64,000 bases of DNA from Entoloma clypeatum (Eukaryota > Basidiomycota > Agaricomycetes > Agaricales > Entolomataceae), in assembly GCA_963565915.1 (NCBI GenBank), contig OY751496.1, positions 1,550,001 through 1,614,000 on the forward strand, given 5' to 3'. Below the pieces are notes generated by a model, which was not told where the DNA came from, ran no database searches, and saw only the letters and a program-made list of their open reading frames with translations. The translations under genes were made by a program, and so were the position numbers. Below, piece by piece: positions 63,643-64,000 of this stretch; within the stretch, counting starts at the first letter, position 1, and each line of letters begins with the position of its first letter.

Positions 63643-64000
63643 GTAGTCCCATGGAACCAGAACACAATGATTTACTATGACCTTCATAGATAGTCCTTTC
63701 CTGTACTATATTTTTGTGGAGCACCAAATCTATTAGTACTACTGGTTTTAACTATGTGGTGAGATATCCAGCTCATGAGGTTGTGCAGAGGTACCAACTC
63801 GCCACTCCGATAGTGGCATCATCAAGGCAGCAATCAGACATAGCTCGTGAAAAATCTGATGTTCCTTGTGATATGGTGGCTCATCAATCATTATGCATCG
63901 TAGAGCATCATCATGACCACCCACAAGGTCCTAAGGTAGGGGACATCCAATAACATCCAACATCACCTGACCAGTGTGACATTGTCCAAATCCAGAACAA
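63643..64000. other. Unassigned flank of Cop-3
   Basis: 358 bases with one short frame (63714-63953, MWSTKSISTTGFNYVVRYPA …) that I do not recognise. If the inversion model is right, this was once next to 24804. Confidence 0.4.

Overview
The window reads as a gene-poor, transposon-packed stretch of a filamentous basidiomycete genome, probably an agaricomycete (inference). The signs are chromodomain-carrying Ty3/gypsy elements with CGGAG-rich LTRs, Ty1/copia elements primed by half of the initiator tRNA, a Helitron remnant, fungal non-LTR retrotransposons with gag-like ORF1 proteins, a short GT-AG intron, and TTAGGG-like telomeric words. I found no intact host gene. Almost every base that can be assigned belongs to a mobile element, most of them nested in one another.

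Layout. 1-8.2 kb: a decayed plus-strand gypsy (Gyp-1) cut by a minus-strand gypsy (Gyp-2), which is itself broken by a hAT-like repeat; 8.2-9.3 kb Helitron fragment; 9.3-11.5 kb deleted gypsy Gyp-3; 11.5-12.6 kb copia tail and LTR (Cop-1); 12.8-19.2 kb gypsy Gyp-4, riddled with TGA stops and carrying an inverted pol fragment; 19.5-24.8 kb LINE pieces and the 3' half of a copia (Cop-3); 24.8-28.9 kb unassigned DNA with repeats; 28.9-37.3 kb gypsy Gyp-5 interrupted by full-length copia Cop-2 (29978-35779, TSD GAAAG); 37.3 kb telomere-like tract; 38.1-40.7 kb gypsy Gyp-6 (gag and protease only); 41.0-48.4 kb full-length gypsy Gyp-7 (TSD GAATG) sitting inside another LTR; 48.8-52 kb low-complexity DNA and a solo LTR (TSD TGACC); 52-63.6 kb the 5' half of Cop-3 on the minus strand, carrying a LINE-1 copy and a LINE-2 of about 5.8 kb, which itself carries an apparently intact Tc1 element.

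Two observations stand out. First, Gyp-2 and Gyp-7 both carry, between pol and the 3' LTR and on the opposite strand, a spliced gene for a coiled-coil protein with a C-x2-C-x6-C / C-x2-C-x6-C array, which is the spacing of a fungal Zn(II)2Cys6 cluster. The intron falls between the two halves of the cluster in both copies. The elements are also saturated with CGGAG/CTCCG words, inside and outside coding sequence, and CGG triplets are what Zn2Cys6 proteins usually bind. Second, the target-site duplications of two different elements (LINE-X, 15 bp; Cop-3, 5 bp) are each split over about 30-40 kb in inverted orientation, and two near-identical 2-kb inverted arms lie at the junctions. This is what an inversion through two opposed LINE copies would leave.

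Decay is strongly patterned. Catalytic aspartates of reverse transcriptase or integrase are changed to asparagine in five elements, always where a CpG would have become CpA, and most nonsense codons are TGA where the family has Arg or Trp. This fits cytosine methylation and deamination or a RIP-like process. The Tc1 element is the only one whose protein looks undamaged.
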